Assembly (NCBI GenBank): GCA_017550385.1
Contig: JAFZPJ010000035.1
Coordinates: 1-44,415 of the forward strand
Source of the DNA: Clostridiales bacterium
GTDB taxonomy: Bacteria > Bacillota > Clostridia > Saccharofermentanales > Saccharofermentanaceae
Direction of reading: 5' to 3'
Length of the DNA: 44,415 nucleotides
The notes beneath the pieces were generated by a model, which was not told where the DNA came from, did no database searches, and worked only from the letters and a program-made list of their open reading frames with translations. This document shows positions 17,351-27,223 of this stretch, one piece after another. Made by a program: the position numbers and the translations under genes. Every line of letters starts with the position of its first letter. Position 1 is the first letter of the stretch.

Positions 17351-17404
17351 GTCGGTAATTCCGACTTCTTGCGAATTCTAACACTCTTTATTGACTCTAG
17401 TCAA
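17351..17404 (-). promoter_or_regulatory. Promoter and leader hairpin of rho
   Basis: On the minus strand TTGACT (17404–17399), an 18-base spacer and TAGAAT (17380–17375). The -35 box lies in a near-palindrome TTGACTCTAGTCAA. Just downstream, at 17351–17365, is a perfect 5-bp hairpin GTCGG/CCGAC in the roughly 110-base leader. A long leader is in keeping with known autoregulation of rho genes, but that is inference. Confidence 0.6.
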
Positions 17405-17419
17405 CACTTTTCTTTATAT

Positions 17420-17454
17420 ACTGAACAAAGCGGCGCCTTACAAAAAGGCGCCGC
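17420..17454 (-). terminator. Terminator after lipoprotein gene
   Basis: Perfect 10-bp stem GCGGCGCCTT / AAGGCGCCGC with a 5-base loop; on the minus strand it is followed by TTTGTT. It lies 28 bases after the lipoprotein stop codon. Confidence 0.85.
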
Positions 17455-17481
17455 CGTAATCTGCATCTGTTTACCGGATAT

Positions 17482-18843
17482 TTATAGACCTACCTCGCAA
17501 TAACCGTAGATAAGAACATCTTCTGTTTCAGCATCTGTCACATAGAACATATAGTATCCGGGGATGGCATTACCGTTGATCGGATAGTCTATGTCGTAGT
17601 AATTACCATTTGTATATGAAGTGGGGCTTATGGTATTCGAGTACTCACAATTATTGATAGCTTCAGTGATAGACGATTCCGAAGGATCATCAGTAAACGC
17701 ATAATAGTATGAAACAGTCTTATCGCAGTCGTCTGTTACCTTGAGTGAAAATGCAATAGTCTCTACATCCAAAGAGAACTGATAGTCGCCTGTCTTATAA
17801 CCATCGTAATCAAACCACTTAGCTTCGATAACATAACTCTTAAATGCCTCATCATTATAGGCATAGAAAATGCCTTCACCGTCGTTAGATACTACAACAG
17901 GCTCCGTCTCAACGGTATCCGTCGGTTCCGGCTCGGGTGTTACTTCGACCGTTACAGTCTCTTCATCGATCAATTGGCTGTCTGTCGTCAGCAAACGGAT
18001 CGTATATGTTCCTGCATCAAGAACATCAGATGAAGTAAAGATAAGCTGTTCAAGATCGACGCGGCATGTAATGCTGTCGGCAACACCGAACTGGATAACA
18101 TCACTATCATAAATATCCTCGCCGTCTTTAAGGAGCATGAAGTATACATATATATCTTTGTCCGCATAATCCAAAACTTCAGTATTAAAATAAAAATCGT
18201 ATTCGATAAAAGTCGTATCCGTGTAGACTCCATCTGCAGTCATCCAGAACGAACTCAGATCACGATCAATGAATTCGGCGATCATCTCAGGAGTAAGTGC
18301 AAATGAGAACTCGGCATTCCTGTAATCGTAGAGTTCCATGAACTTCTTGTTGCCGACATTATTAGCGATCCATTCTTTATCTTCCTTAACAAAATCGGCA
18401 ATAAATTTAATCTCTTTGGTATCAGCTTTTTCCACCGCAGCGATCAGCTCATCGATATCGGCATACTCTGCTTCAAGAACAGCATCATAATCTGCTATTG
18501 TAAAAATGATATCAACAGTGGCTTCATCATTTTCCACATCGCAAGAATCCTCGTCGACCTCATACGTGATCGTTTTCTCGACAGCCTTGAAAAAAGCAAG
18601 CTGATCATCAGAGTATTCGCCATCGAGCAATTCTGTCAGTTTAACGGCTTCACTGCTATTCTTATCGAGAGAAGAGTTCTTGATAAGATCGTCGGCACTC
18701 GCAGAAACCATATTAGAAGCCAAAGCTTCAGCTGCTTTAAGCACATCTTTTTTGTTGCCGGAAGTCTTGAGACATCCCGCAGAACCCAAGAGCATCGTGC
18801 CTGTCACAGCAACTGACAATATCTTTTTCAACGAAGTCTTCAT
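17482..18843 (-). CDS. Secreted lipoprotein of unknown function
   Basis: A 453-residue predicted lipoprotein with a signal peptide (KK, then a hydrophobic core) and lipobox LLGSAGC with the lipidated Cys24. The mature part is very acidic. An N-terminal region of about 130 residues (40–170) looks like the helical and strand pattern of DUF5105/DUF4878-type lipoproteins; a beta-sandwich-like middle and a Pro/Glu/Thr linker (TPEPEPTDTVETEP, about 300–315) lead to a second beta-rich domain. AAGGAG precedes the start. It lies 47 bases after the HD-GYP gene and is probably co-transcribed with it. No function can be assigned. Confidence 0.85.
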   Translation of the reverse strand: MKTSLKKILSVAVTGTMLLGSAGCLKTSGNKKDVLKAAEALASNMVSASADDLIKNSSLDKNSSEAVKLTELLDGEYSDDQLAFFKAVEKTITYEVDEDSCDVENDEATVDIIFTIADYDAVLEAEYADIDELIAAVEKADTKEIKFIADFVKEDKEWIANNVGNKKFMELYDYRNAEFSFALTPEMIAEFIDRDLSSFWMTADGVYTDTTFIEYDFYFNTEVLDYADKDIYVYFMLLKDGEDIYDSDVIQFGVADSITCRVDLEQLIFTSSDVLDAGTYTIRLLTTDSQLIDEETVTVEVTPEPEPTDTVETEPVVVSNDGEGIFYAYNDEAFKSYVIEAKWFDYDGYKTGDYQFSLDVETIAFSLKVTDDCDKTVSYYYAFTDDPSESSITEAINNCEYSNTISPTSYTNGNYYDIDYPINGNAIPGYYMFYVTDAETEDVLIYGYCEVGL

Positions 18844-18890
18844 AACAGATCACTCTCCTTTCAACCTGTATCAATTCCGATATTCAAAGT

Positions 18891-20426
18891 TCAAGACGAT
18901 TTGGAAGGTTTGTATCTCTTTAAGACATTCTTGATATCGGGAAGTGCTTCCAGGAACACCTCCACGCACTTGGGATCGAACTGCGTACCCTTGCCCTCTT
19001 CGATGATCTTCAGTGCCTCTTCAAGAGGGAATGCCGGCTTATATACACGCGTCGAAGTAAGCGCATCGAAAACATCCGCTACCGCCATTACTCTCGCAGA
19101 CAGGGGTATCTCTTCACCCTTCAGTCCTTCGGGATATCCCTTGCCGTCCCAACGCTCATGATGATATGCAGCCATGTTAAGGGCTTCCGTAAGATAGTTT
19201 TCTCCCTCTACGGTGCTAATTGCCTTCTCGATTATCTCCTTGCCTGCAGTAGCATGAGTCTTCATGATCTCATACTCTTCAGGTGTAAGCTTGCCGGGCT
19301 TATTGAGTACTGCATCAGATATCCTTATCTTGCCCACATCATGCAGCGGCGCTGATTTGACAACGTATTCGACATATTCCGGTGACAGCTGATCAACATA
19401 ATATCCATTGCGCTTCAAACCTCTGAGGATTATATGCACATATTCGGCAGTCTTCTGGATATGATCTCCTGTATCCGAGTCACGGTTTTCCACCATGTCT
19501 GCCATCAGTATGATGAGTCCGTCCTGCATCCTCATAACATTCTCTGAGTACTGCCTGATATCCCGGTACTGATCAGCCATCTCTGATTCGAGTCTGCTTA
19601 CCGTCCGGTACAGTTCACCGATCTCATTCTTGGACTTGATATTCAAGGACTTGATCTTCTCTACACTCTTATCGAGAGATTCCTGGTCACCGATACTCAT
19701 GATGAAATCATCTGCAGACTCGGTAAGCGATATGATCGGATAACTGATGAAATACTCTGCAATGCCTACGAAGATAATGGTTATCACGGTCGTGAATACC
19801 GCAACAAATATCGCGATCATACGCACGTAGTGATCAAGATCTCCTTGTATGTTTGTTACATCGATCTCGACACACAACAGTCCGACAGGATCACCATTAC
19901 TGTCATAGATGACCTTATAGCTGTTGAACATATAGCCGTAGCCTTCAGAATAACCCTGCTGTACGCCGGTTTCAGTACTGCCGGTCTTTACGGCCTGCTG
20001 GAGATTAAGAAGCGTTTCCTGTTCAAAGCTTCCTTCTTCACACGGCGTTCCGAGATAAGTATAAGTGCCGCCTTTATCGAGTTCTTCCGCGGTCTTGGTG
20101 TTAATGGCATATGTCAGACTGTTTATATCGTTGATATCATCAAAATACACGGCATACAGATAGTCGATATCGGAGTTCTCTTTTACGTGATTCAGTGCAG
20201 ATCTCATCTCTTCATATTCATCCGGCATCTCACGTGCTTCTATCATATCCCCGAACGAATAATCTTCCGTGATGCTGTATGCATACTCAAGTACCGTTGT
20301 AACGTACTTTTTGTAATTCTCCATAACGTGGTTCTCATACAGATTGTATCCGGCAACTACGATGAGTATAGTGAGCACGATAATAACAATGGCAGAATAA
20401 AGTGCCATTGCAACCTTTATACTCAT
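18891..20426 (-). CDS. Membrane HD-GYP phosphodiesterase
   Basis: A 511-residue sensor enzyme expected to degrade cyclic di-GMP or a related dinucleotide. Order: transmembrane segment (about 8–27), an outer sensor domain (28–200, Cache-like), a second transmembrane segment (201–223), a HAMP-like and coiled-coil linker (224–300), then HD-GYP (about 305–500) with HD in LHDVGK (362–366), HHERWDGKGYPEG (422–434) and DVFDALTS. All HD-GYP metal ligands that I can check are present. The ATG at 20426 has AAAGGA touching it; the ATG at 20408 has better spacing, so the start is uncertain by six codons. A lipoprotein gene follows. Confidence 0.92.
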   Translation of the reverse strand: MSIKVAMALYSAIVIIVLTILIVVAGYNLYENHVMENYKKYVTTVLEYAYSITEDYSFGDMIEAREMPDEYEEMRSALNHVKENSDIDYLYAVYFDDINDINSLTYAINTKTAEELDKGGTYTYLGTPCEEGSFEQETLLNLQQAVKTGSTETGVQQGYSEGYGYMFNSYKVIYDSNGDPVGLLCVEIDVTNIQGDLDHYVRMIAIFVAVFTTVITIIFVGIAEYFISYPIISLTESADDFIMSIGDQESLDKSVEKIKSLNIKSKNEIGELYRTVSRLESEMADQYRDIRQYSENVMRMQDGLIILMADMVENRDSDTGDHIQKTAEYVHIILRGLKRNGYYVDQLSPEYVEYVVKSAPLHDVGKIRISDAVLNKPGKLTPEEYEIMKTHATAGKEIIEKAISTVEGENYLTEALNMAAYHHERWDGKGYPEGLKGEEIPLSARVMAVADVFDALTSTRVYKPAFPLEEALKIIEEGKGTQFDPKCVEVFLEALPDIKNVLKRYKPSKSS

Positions 20427-20550
20427 TCCTTTATGCCGTCTGTTGTTCAAATCAGAGAACCTCCATAGTGAGATTATAACTATTACATTTAAATATAGAA
20501 TGAAGGCGCTTTTAAGAAACCATGAATGCACTTCCGTTGCCCGTACATAC

Positions 20551-20586
20551 AAAACAAAAACACCCGCCTATATGGATAGACGGGTG
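20551..20586 (-). terminator. Intrinsic terminator after mreB
   Basis: On the minus strand CACCCG / CGGGTG with an inner CTAT/ATAG pairing, followed by TTTTTGTTTT. It lies 24 bases after the mreB stop and separates it from the HD-GYP gene. Confidence 0.88.
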
Positions 20587-20610
20587 TATATATTTATTGT
20601 TATCTATCGA

Positions 20611-21621
20611 TCAGTTATCGCTCAGAGCAGCGAACTTATCCATCATGTCAAGAGCCTTACCTGTACCGATAACAACGCATGATACCGGATCCTGTGCCAG
20701 GTATACATCGATACCGATCCTGTTGGAGAGCATGTGGTCAAGGCCATAGAGCATTGCGCCGCCGCCGGTCATAACGATACCTCTCTGGGAGATATCAGCC
20801 ATGAGTTCCGGAGGTGTTCTCTCGAGAACGTTGTGTACGGCTTCGAAGATCTGTGTGATCGGTTCCTCGAGTGCTTCGAGCATCTCAGTGGAAGATACCG
20901 TAACAGTCGAAGGAAGACCTGTGATGATGTTTCTTCCCTGAACGTCTAATGTAAGTTCTTCATCTCTCGGATAAGCACAGCCGATCTCTATCTTGAGCTT
21001 CTCTGCCGTCTTCTCACCGATGAGGATGTTATGTCTCTTCCTTACGTGCTTGATGATGGCTTCATCGAACTTGTCGCCTGCGACCTTAAGAGATGCATCA
21101 ACAACAGGTTCGCAAAGCGAGATAACGGAAATATCCGTCGTACCGCCGCCGATATCAACTACCATGGAACCTGCGGCCTTTGTGATATCGATACCTGCAC
21201 CGATAGCAGCCGCGATAGGCTCTCTGATAAGGAATACGTCTTTGGCGCCCGCATGACGGCAAGCGTTCTCTACAGCCTGCTGCTCAACCGGAGTGATCAC
21301 CGAAGGAACGCATACGACGATAGTCGGTTTGAAGTAAGAAGCTCTGAGACCTGTGCATACTCTTCCGATGAACGCCTTGAGCATTACTTCCGTAGCACGG
21401 AAGTCGGAGATAACGCCTTCACGGAGAGGTCTTATCGCTTCAACGATACCCGGAGTCCTTCCGAGCATGAGGCTTGCTGCCTCACCTACTGCCAGGACCT
21501 TGCCCGACTTACTGTTTATTGCGACGACAGAGGGTTCCTTAAGGACGATGCCCTTACCTCTGATATAGATCAAAACACTGCTGGTTCCGAGATCGACACC
21601 GATCTCCATGCCTAAACCCAT
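20611..21621 (-). CDS. mreB: Rod shape-determining protein MreB/Mbl
   Basis: Bacterial actin homologue of 336 residues that forms filaments under the membrane and guides lateral wall synthesis. Visible are phosphate 1 (IGVDLGTSS), the interface block RPLREGVISDF, the conserved VPSVITPVEQQAVENA, phosphate 2 (VVDIGGGTTDISVI) and the adenosine motif (GIVMTGGGAMLYG). AGAGGTG precedes the start. It stands alone rather than with mreC/mreD, and ends with its own terminator, so it may be an additional copy (Mbl or MreBH type); paralogue identity cannot be settled here. Confidence 0.95.
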   Translation of the reverse strand: MGLGMEIGVDLGTSSVLIYIRGKGIVLKEPSVVAINSKSGKVLAVGEAASLMLGRTPGIVEAIRPLREGVISDFRATEVMLKAFIGRVCTGLRASYFKPTIVVCVPSVITPVEQQAVENACRHAGAKDVFLIREPIAAAIGAGIDITKAAGSMVVDIGGGTTDISVISLCEPVVDASLKVAGDKFDEAIIKHVRKRHNILIGEKTAEKLKIEIGCAYPRDEELTLDVQGRNIITGLPSTVTVSSTEMLEALEEPITQIFEAVHNVLERTPPELMADISQRGIVMTGGGAMLYGLDHMLSNRIGIDVYLAQDPVSCVVIGTGKALDMMDKFAALSDN

Positions 21622-21769
21622 AACTATTCACCTCTAGATATATAGATAAACGCCTTACGGCATACGTGTTCATACTAAAACACAGTAATTATTACATTCA
21701 ATTTATCAAAAATCAATCGAATATAAGGCAATCCTGAATGACAATATTGTTTCATTTTGTAAGGCTCGG

Positions 21770-21778
21770 TGCTAAAAT
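21770..21778 (+). promoter_or_regulatory. Extended -10 promoter of leuS
   Basis: TGCTAAAAT, an extended -10 box, 35 bases before the leuS start. The leader is only about 28 bases, so no T-box can precede this gene. Confidence 0.55.
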
Positions 21779-21813
21779 TAGTTGTTTATAACAAGTAATA
21801 AGGAGCATAACCT

Positions 21814-24288
21814 ATGAGTTATTCAAAAGAGACCGACGGTAAATGGCAAAAGAAATGGGCTGATACGGGACTCTACAAGTACGATCCCAATGCTGAAGGC
21901 AAGAAGCTTTACTGCCTTGAGATGTTTTCATATCCTTCAGGTGCAAAGCTGCACCTCGGTCACTGGTATAACTATTCCCTCACCGATTCATGGTCAAGAA
22001 TGAAGAGGATGCAGGGTTATAACGTTTTCCATCCGATGGGCTTCGACTCTTTCGGACTTCCTGCCGAGAACTACGCTATCAAGACAGGCATCCATCCCAA
22101 GGATTCCACGCTCAAGAACATAGACACCATGGAGCAGCAGCTCCGTGCCATGGGCACCACCGTTGACTGGGACTACGAGATCAAGACTTGCATGCCCGAC
22201 TACTACAAGTGGAACCAGTGGTTCTTCATCGAACTGTACAAGAAGGGTCTGGCATACAGAAAGAACGCACCCGTTAACTGGTGCCCTTCATGCAAGACCG
22301 TTCTTGCAAACGAGCAGGTCGTTGACGGAGCATGCGAGAGATGCGGAAGCGAAGTCGTCCGTAAGAACATGACACAGTGGTTCTTCAAGATCACCGACTA
22401 TGCTCAGGAACTGCTTGACGATCTTCCGAAGCTCGACTGGCCCGAGAAGACAAAGAAGCTCCAGACCAACTGGATCGGCAGATCAGAAGGTGCGCAGGTA
22501 GCACTCTACGTCGAGAAGGACGGCAAGCGACTCGAGAACGAAGACGGCACACCCGTTAAGCTCGAAGTATTCACCACTCGTGTAGATACGTTCATGGGTA
22601 TCACATATGTAGTAATCGCACCTGAGTCTGAGCTCTGCGAGAAGCTTACGACAGACGACTGCAGAGAAGCAGTTGAAGAGTATAAGAAGGCTACCGCGAA
22701 GGTATCCGAGATCGAGAGAATGTCCACCACCCGTGAGAAGACCGGTGTCTTCACAGGCGCTTATGCCATCCACCCCCTGAACGGCCGCAAGGTTCCGATC
22801 TGGGCAGCTGATTACGTTGTAGCAGGCTACGGTACGGGCGTTGTCATGGCTGTTCCTTCGCACGATGAGAGAGACTTCGATTTCGCGCACAAGTACGGAC
22901 TCGATATCATCCGCGTCATCCAGTCCGAGAAGGGCGTAGACGATGAGCTTCCGTACTGCGAGAAGACAGGTTACCTCGTTAACTCCGGCGAGTTCGACGG
23001 CATGGAGATGCACGATGCGCAGAAGGCTATCGTTGCAAAGCTTGCCGAGATGGATATGGGTAAGTGGAAGGTCAACTTCCGCCTCAGAGACTGGCTCATC
23101 TCACGTCAGCGTTACTGGGGCACTCCCATCCCGATGATCCACTGCCCCAAGTGCGGAGTCGTTCCCGTTCCGGAAGACCAGCTCCCTGTCGAGCTTCCTT
23201 ATGACGTTGAGTTCACACCCGACGGTGAGAGCCCTCTTGCAAAGTGTGAGTCCTTCATGAACTGCAAGTGCCCCGAGTGCGGCGGCGATGCCAGAAGGGA
23301 TCCCGATACGATGGATACTTTCGTCGATTCTTCCTGGTATCAGTTCAGATACTGCGACAACAAGAACGACGGTGAGATGTTCAGCCGCGATATCATCAAC
23401 AAGCTCTGCCCCGTAGACAAATACGTTGGCGGCGCCGAGCACGCATGCATGCACCTGCTCTATGCAAGATTCTTCACCAAGGCTATGCGCGATATGGGCA
23501 TGCTGGACTTCGACGAGCCCTTCACGAGCCTCGTACACCAGGGTGTTATCCTCGGTTCCGACGGACAGAAGATGAGTAAGTCAAAGGGCAACACGGTTGC
23601 TCCCGACGAGTATATCGACAAGTACGGTTCAGACGTATTCAGAACATACCTCGCTTTCGGCTTCGCTTATACCGAAGGCGGTCCCTGGTCTGATTCCGGA
23701 CTCCAGGCTATAGTCAAGTTCTTCAGAAGGATCGAAGCTATGATCCCTGATGCTGCCAAGGCTGCTTCAGGTATACCTTCCGATCTTAGCAAGGAAGACA
23801 AGGAGCTCAACTACGCCATCAACTACACGATCAAGAGCGCTACGAACGACATCGAGAGATTCCAGTTCAACACTCCCGTCGCAAGACTCATGGAGCTGCT
23901 CAACGCGATCTCCAAGTATGCACAGTCAGAAGGCTGCAAGCCTGAACTCTACCGCAAGGCCGTAGAGACACTGCTCCTCGTTCTCGCTCCGTTCGCACCT
24001 CATTTCACTGAGGAACTTTGGTGCGATGCGCTCGGCAACGAGTACTCCATCTTCAACCAGAAGTGGCCTGAGTGCGACGAATCCGCTCTCGTTAAGGACG
24101 AGATCGAGATCGCAGTCCAGATCAACGGCAAGGTACAGTTCAAGGTCAACATTCCTTCTGAAGCTGACCAGGATGCAGTCGAAGCAATCGTAAAGGCTGA
24201 TTCCAGACTCGATGGTGCACTCGCAGGAAGAAACATCGTGAAGTTCATATACGTAAAAGGACGTCTCGCAAACATCGTTGCAAAGTGA
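21814..24288 (+). CDS. leuS: Leucyl-tRNA synthetase
   Basis: Class I synthetase of 824 residues that attaches leucine to tRNA-Leu. It has the HIGH-type motif HLGH (47–50) after YPSGAKL, the zinc-finger-like CPSC…CERCG insert, the CP1 editing domain with the threonine-rich [12 protein letters not shown], the [13 protein letters not shown] region, and KMSKS (586–590). The C-terminal domain ends in a normal [25 protein letters not shown] precedes the start. Full length and intact. A terminator follows. Confidence 0.98.
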   Translation: MSYSKETDGKWQKKWADTGLYKYDPNAEGKKLYCLEMFSYPSGAKLHLGHWYNYSLTDSWSRMKRMQGYNVFHPMGFDSFGLPAENYAIKTGIHPKDSTLKNIDTMEQQLRAMGTTVDWDYEIKTCMPDYYKWNQWFFIELYKKGLAYRKNAPVNWCPSCKTVLANEQVVDGACERCGSEVVRKNMTQWFFKITDYAQELLDDLPKLDWPEKTKKLQTNWIGRSEGAQVALYVEKDGKRLENEDGTPVKLEVFTTRVDTFMGITYVVIAPESELCEKLTTDDCREAVEEYKKATAKVSEIERMSTTREKTGVFTGAYAIHPLNGRKVPIWAADYVVAGYGTGVVMAVPSHDERDFDFAHKYGLDIIRVIQSEKGVDDELPYCEKTGYLVNSGEFDGMEMHDAQKAIVAKLAEMDMGKWKVNFRLRDWLISRQRYWGTPIPMIHCPKCGVVPVPEDQLPVELPYDVEFTPDGESPLAKCESFMNCKCPECGGDARRDPDTMDTFVDSSWYQFRYCDNKNDGEMFSRDIINKLCPVDKYVGGAEHACMHLLYARFFTKAMRDMGMLDFDEPFTSLVHQGVILGSDGQKMSKSKGNTVAPDEYIDKYGSDVFRTYLAFGFAYTEGGPWSDSGLQAIVKFFRRIEAMIPDAAKAASGIPSDLSKEDKELNYAINYTIKSATNDIERFQFNTPVARLMELLNAISKYAQSEGCKPELYRKAVETLLLVLAPFAPHFTEELWCDALGNEYSIFNQKWPECDESALVKDEIEIAVQINGKVQFKVNIPSEADQDAVEAIVKADSRLDGALAGRNIVKFIYVKGRLANIVAK

Positions 24289-24312
24289 TCAGCATAAGAT
24301 CCGGAAACAATA

Positions 24313-24345
24313 AAGGCTGTCTCTTCTGAGGCAGCCTTTCTTCTA
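24313..24345 (+). terminator. Terminator after leuS, possibly bidirectional
   Basis: AAGGCTG/CAGCCTT stem with an inner CTC/GAG pair, followed by TCTTCTATTT. On the minus strand the same stem is followed by TATTGTTT, so it could also end the convergent DUF2974 gene. Confidence 0.82.
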
Positions 24346-25464
24346 TTTGATCTCGTTCTTGCTCAAGAGCCCCGGACCTTTCATCGCATTGAAGTTGACG
24401 AAGAACATCTTTACCAGCGCGCGGACCTTCTCGCCGGAGTCGTTCCTTATCTGACGCATCCTGACGATCATGGCTCTTGTACCTCTGACGCCTACTTTAG
24501 TCATGGCGCTCAGCGTCTCACATCCCGACGCCTCGAAAACAGAGAACAGCTCATCCACAAAGACCTTACGGTCATCGTAGCTCATACTGTTAAGCCATAT
24601 GGTCATAGACTCATCGAAAGCATCGCTGATGTTATCAGTCGAATCGCAAGTCTCGAAGTCCTTTCCTTCCAGCTGCCACGAGAGCGGATCATGCTGCATG
24701 ATTCCCTGCTCATTGCTCCTTACGATAACCGGTACCACGGCATTCGCGAGAAGCCTTCCGACTATTGAAGTCTGGGGGATGAATTTCTTGATCCTGGGCT
24801 TGATGCTCTTGAACTGCTCGGTCTGCATTATGTCCCGGTTATATCCGAAGCCCGGGCCGTCAAAACTGTAGATGTTGATTATCCTGTCAATGAACTTGTC
24901 ATGGACGACTGATGCGGCATAGATGGCGAGATGACCGCCTTTGGAATGTCCGCCGACACGGAGCTTACCCCTCTTGCCTGCCATGGCTTTATGAAGATAG
25001 TTAACGGCTTCCGTCTCTGCCGGGACCGTCATGTAACTTAAGTTAAAATCTTCTTTCCACCCTACGATCTTGTCATCGGTTCCTCTGAACGAGAAGAACG
25101 ACACGCCGTCGGAAGTATCGATCTCTATCGCGGCAAACTGTATCTCTCTGCCGACATCAGAGTCATCGACATAGTTCTGAAGATACGCATCCTTGTAGCG
25201 GTTGCACTTGCCGAGTTCTTTGAGAAGAGAAGGTCCGTAGCTGATGAACTCCTTGCTCTGCTCGATCTCCGCATTCGGATGCAGTTCGAAGAACTTCTCC
25301 GCAGCATCACGCATCTTCACGCGGCCGCCGCCCAAAGTGGGAACGACATCAGAGAAATCGACATAAGACAATGTCGACAGTATCAGTGCATCGATATCAT
25401 TAAAGGGGTCCTGGTCAAAAGTCAGATCTCCCCTCCATGTAAGATAGTCAAAGAAATTACTCAT
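24343..25464 (-). CDS. DUF2974 (Mbeg1-like) alpha/beta hydrolase
   Basis: A 373-residue predicted lipase-like protein without signal peptide. It starts NFFDYLTWRGDLTFDQDPFN, the typical family opening, followed by SFRGTDDKIVGWKEDFN (about 125–141) and the nucleophile elbow GHSKGG (172–177, Ser174). A downstream Asp (FDGPGF) and His are available for a triad, but I cannot pin the His. Such proteins are common in Clostridia and are often near phage or surface genes, but this context is housekeeping. The 64-bp repeats lie upstream of the start. Confidence 0.88.
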   Translation of the reverse strand: MSNFFDYLTWRGDLTFDQDPFNDIDALILSTLSYVDFSDVVPTLGGGRVKMRDAAEKFFELHPNAEIEQSKEFISYGPSLLKELGKCNRYKDAYLQNYVDDSDVGREIQFAAIEIDTSDGVSFFSFRGTDDKIVGWKEDFNLSYMTVPAETEAVNYLHKAMAGKRGKLRVGGHSKGGHLAIYAASVVHDKFIDRIINIYSFDGPGFGYNRDIMQTEQFKSIKPRIKKFIPQTSIVGRLLANAVVPVIVRSNEQGIMQHDPLSWQLEGKDFETCDSTDNISDAFDESMTIWLNSMSYDDRKVFVDELFSVFEASGCETLSAMTKVGVRGTRAMIVRMRQIRNDSGEKVRALVKMFFVNFNAMKGPGLLSKNEIK

Positions 25465-25523
25465 ACCCGATATTATAAACCTGTCCGGGGAAAATGTTAC
25501 CTGTTTGCACCCCCAAAGCCAAC

Positions 25524-25696
25524 TTGTTACTACAGGTGTACTGCACTGCGGTACACACGTAGTGCTTTTCGCCTCAAAAATGCCCGTTTGTTACTACAGG
25601 TGTACTGCTCTGCGGTACAGACGTAGTGCTTTTCGCCTCGAAAATGCCCGTTTGTTACTACAGATGTACTGCACTGCGGTACAGGCGCAGTGCTTT
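25524..25696. repeat. Three tandem copies of a 64-bp hairpin repeat
   Basis: Three near-identical copies start at 25524, 25588 and 25652; the last is cut after about 45 bases. Each begins TTGTTACTACAG. In copy 1 ACTAC pairs with GTAGT and GTGTAC with GTACAC around a 9-base loop, so every unit can fold into an imperfect hairpin; copies 2 and 3 have a few mismatches. The array fills most of the gap between the pgi terminator and the DUF2974 start. It has no spacers like those of a CRISPR array. Confidence 0.9.
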
Positions 25697-25700
25697 ATGG

Positions 25701-25733
25701 CAAAAACAAAAGGGATGCCCCAAAGGACACCCC
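25701..25733 (-). terminator. Intrinsic terminator after pgi
   Basis: On the minus strand a 9-bp stem (GGGGTGTCC with GGGCATCCC, including G–U pairs) with a short loop is followed by TTTTGTTTTTG. Confidence 0.82.
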
Positions 25734-25757
25734 TCTGTTGCTTTTTGATCTGTATTA

Positions 25758-27107
25758 TCAGCCGTTGAGTCTTGCCTCGAGCTCAGCCTTCTGATCCTCG
25801 TAGCCGGGCTTGCCGAGAAGAGCGAACATGTTCTTCTTGTAAGCCTCAACGCCGGGCTGGTTGAAGGGGTTGACTGCAAGGAGATATCCGGAGATGCCGC
25901 AAGCCTTCTCGAAGAAGTAGATGAGCTCACCGAGAGAGTAAGCGTTCTGCTCGGGCATGTGGATCATGAGGTTCGGAACGCCGCCGTCAACATGAGCGAG
26001 GATCGTTCCCTGCATTGCCTTAACGTTAACTTCGTTCATATCCTTGCCGGACAGGAAGTTGAGACCGTCGAGGTTCTCGGGATCGTTCGGGATCTCGAAG
26101 CCCTTCCTGGGATTGTCGATCTGTACGACTGTCTCATACATGATCCTTGCACCGTCCTGGATGAACTGGCCCATGGAGTGAAGGTCTGTTGTGTTGTCAA
26201 CGCCTGCCGGGAAGATACCTCTTCTGTCCTTACCCTCGGATTCGCCGTAGAGCTGCTTCCACCACTCTGTCATGAAGTGGAAGGAAGGCTCGTAGTTGAC
26301 CATGACCTCTGTGGAATAACCGGATCTGAGCAGGCAGTTACGTACTGCTGCATACTGATAGCAGGGGTTCTCTGCAAAAGGAAGCTTCTTGTAAGCCTTG
26401 GAAGCGTCTCTTGCACCCTTCATGAGCTCTCTGATATCGATACCTGCAACAGCGATGGGAAGAAGTCCTACAGCCGTAAGAACGGAGAACCTTCCTCCGA
26501 CATCATCAGGTACTACGAAAGACTCATAGCCTTCCTTGTCAGCGAGACCCTTAAGAGCTCCTCTTGCCTTATCTGTTGTGGCATAGATCCTTGCTCTTGC
26601 CTCTTCCTTACCGTATTTATTCTCCATGTAAGCGCGGAGGATACGGAAAGCGATAGCGGGCTCTGTTGTAGTGCCGGACTTGGAGATGATGTTCAGGGAA
26701 ATGTTCTTGCCCTCGATGATCTCCATCAGGTCTGCAAGATATGTAGCGCTGATAGAGTTGCCGCAGAACAGGATCATCGGGCTCTTTCTGAGCTTCTTGC
26801 CTGCAGCGGATGCAAATGAATGTCCGAGGAGTTCGATAACGGCTCTTGCACCGAGGTAAGAACCGCCGATACCTATAACGATGAGAATGTCAGAATCTCT
26901 TCTTATCTTCTGCGCTGCCTTCTGGATCCTTGAGAATTCCTCTTTGTCATACTTGGAAGGAAGATCGAGCCAGCCGAGGAAATCATTGCCGGGGCCGTTC
27001 TTCTTATGAAGCATGTCAGAAGCCGTCTTGATCTGGGGCTCCATTCTGTCGACAGCTTCCTGTCCGCCGATAAACTTAAGCGCATTCTGATAATCAAAAG
27101 TAATCAT
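25758..27107 (-). CDS. pgi: Glucose-6-phosphate isomerase
   Basis: Cytoplasmic isomerase of 449 residues interconverting glucose-6-phosphate and fructose-6-phosphate in glycolysis. The short bacterial form is normal for Bacillota. Visible are [12 protein letters not shown], the phosphate-binding [13 protein letters not shown], the [20 protein letters not shown] block containing the conserved Arg, and [12 protein letters not shown] near the end. AAGGAGAGG precedes the start and an extended -10 promoter lies about 40 bases upstream. Confidence 0.98.
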   Translation of the reverse strand: MITFDYQNALKFIGGQEAVDRMEPQIKTASDMLHKKNGPGNDFLGWLDLPSKYDKEEFSRIQKAAQKIRRDSDILIVIGIGGSYLGARAVIELLGHSFASAAGKKLRKSPMILFCGNSISATYLADLMEIIEGKNISLNIISKSGTTTEPAIAFRILRAYMENKYGKEEARARIYATTDKARGALKGLADKEGYESFVVPDDVGGRFSVLTAVGLLPIAVAGIDIRELMKGARDASKAYKKLPFAENPCYQYAAVRNCLLRSGYSTEVMVNYEPSFHFMTEWWKQLYGESEGKDRRGIFPAGVDNTTDLHSMGQFIQDGARIMYETVVQIDNPRKGFEIPNDPENLDGLNFLSGKDMNEVNVKAMQGTILAHVDGGVPNLMIHMPEQNAYSLGELIYFFEKACGISGYLLAVNPFNQPGVEAYKKNMFALLGKPGYEDQKAELEARLNG

Positions 27108-27146
27108 ATAACCTCTCCTTGTTTTTGTATTTCCAAAACATTACAG

Positions 27147-27155
27147 AGTATATCA
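27147..27155 (-). promoter_or_regulatory. Extended -10 promoter of pgi
   Basis: On the minus strand TGATATACT, an extended -10 box, about 40 bases before the pgi start. It is divergent from the DUF4364 promoter. Confidence 0.5.
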
Positions 27156-27210
27156 CCCGAAGTGCCGATTATGTACCCCGTTTTTGCCTGTTTTCGGATA
27201 AAAAAAAGGG

Positions 27211-27216
27211 TATAAT
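27211..27216 (+). promoter_or_regulatory. -10 box of a possibly leaderless DUF4364 gene
   Basis: A perfect TATAAT lies only 7 bases before the ATG at 27224. The expected transcript start, about 7 bases after the box, falls on or just before the ATG. No good -35 box is visible. Confidence 0.55.
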
Positions 27217-27223
27217 CTAACAC

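Noticed and set aside
21720-21813. T-box leader before leuS
   Set aside because: The leader is only about 30 bases and contains no T-box sequence.
25524-25696. CRISPR-like array
   Set aside because: The 64-bp units are contiguous, with no unique spacers and no cas genes nearby.
25959-26819. Plus-strand frame opposite pgi
   Set aside because: Antisense to conserved glucose-6-phosphate isomerase motifs, with no ribosome binding site.
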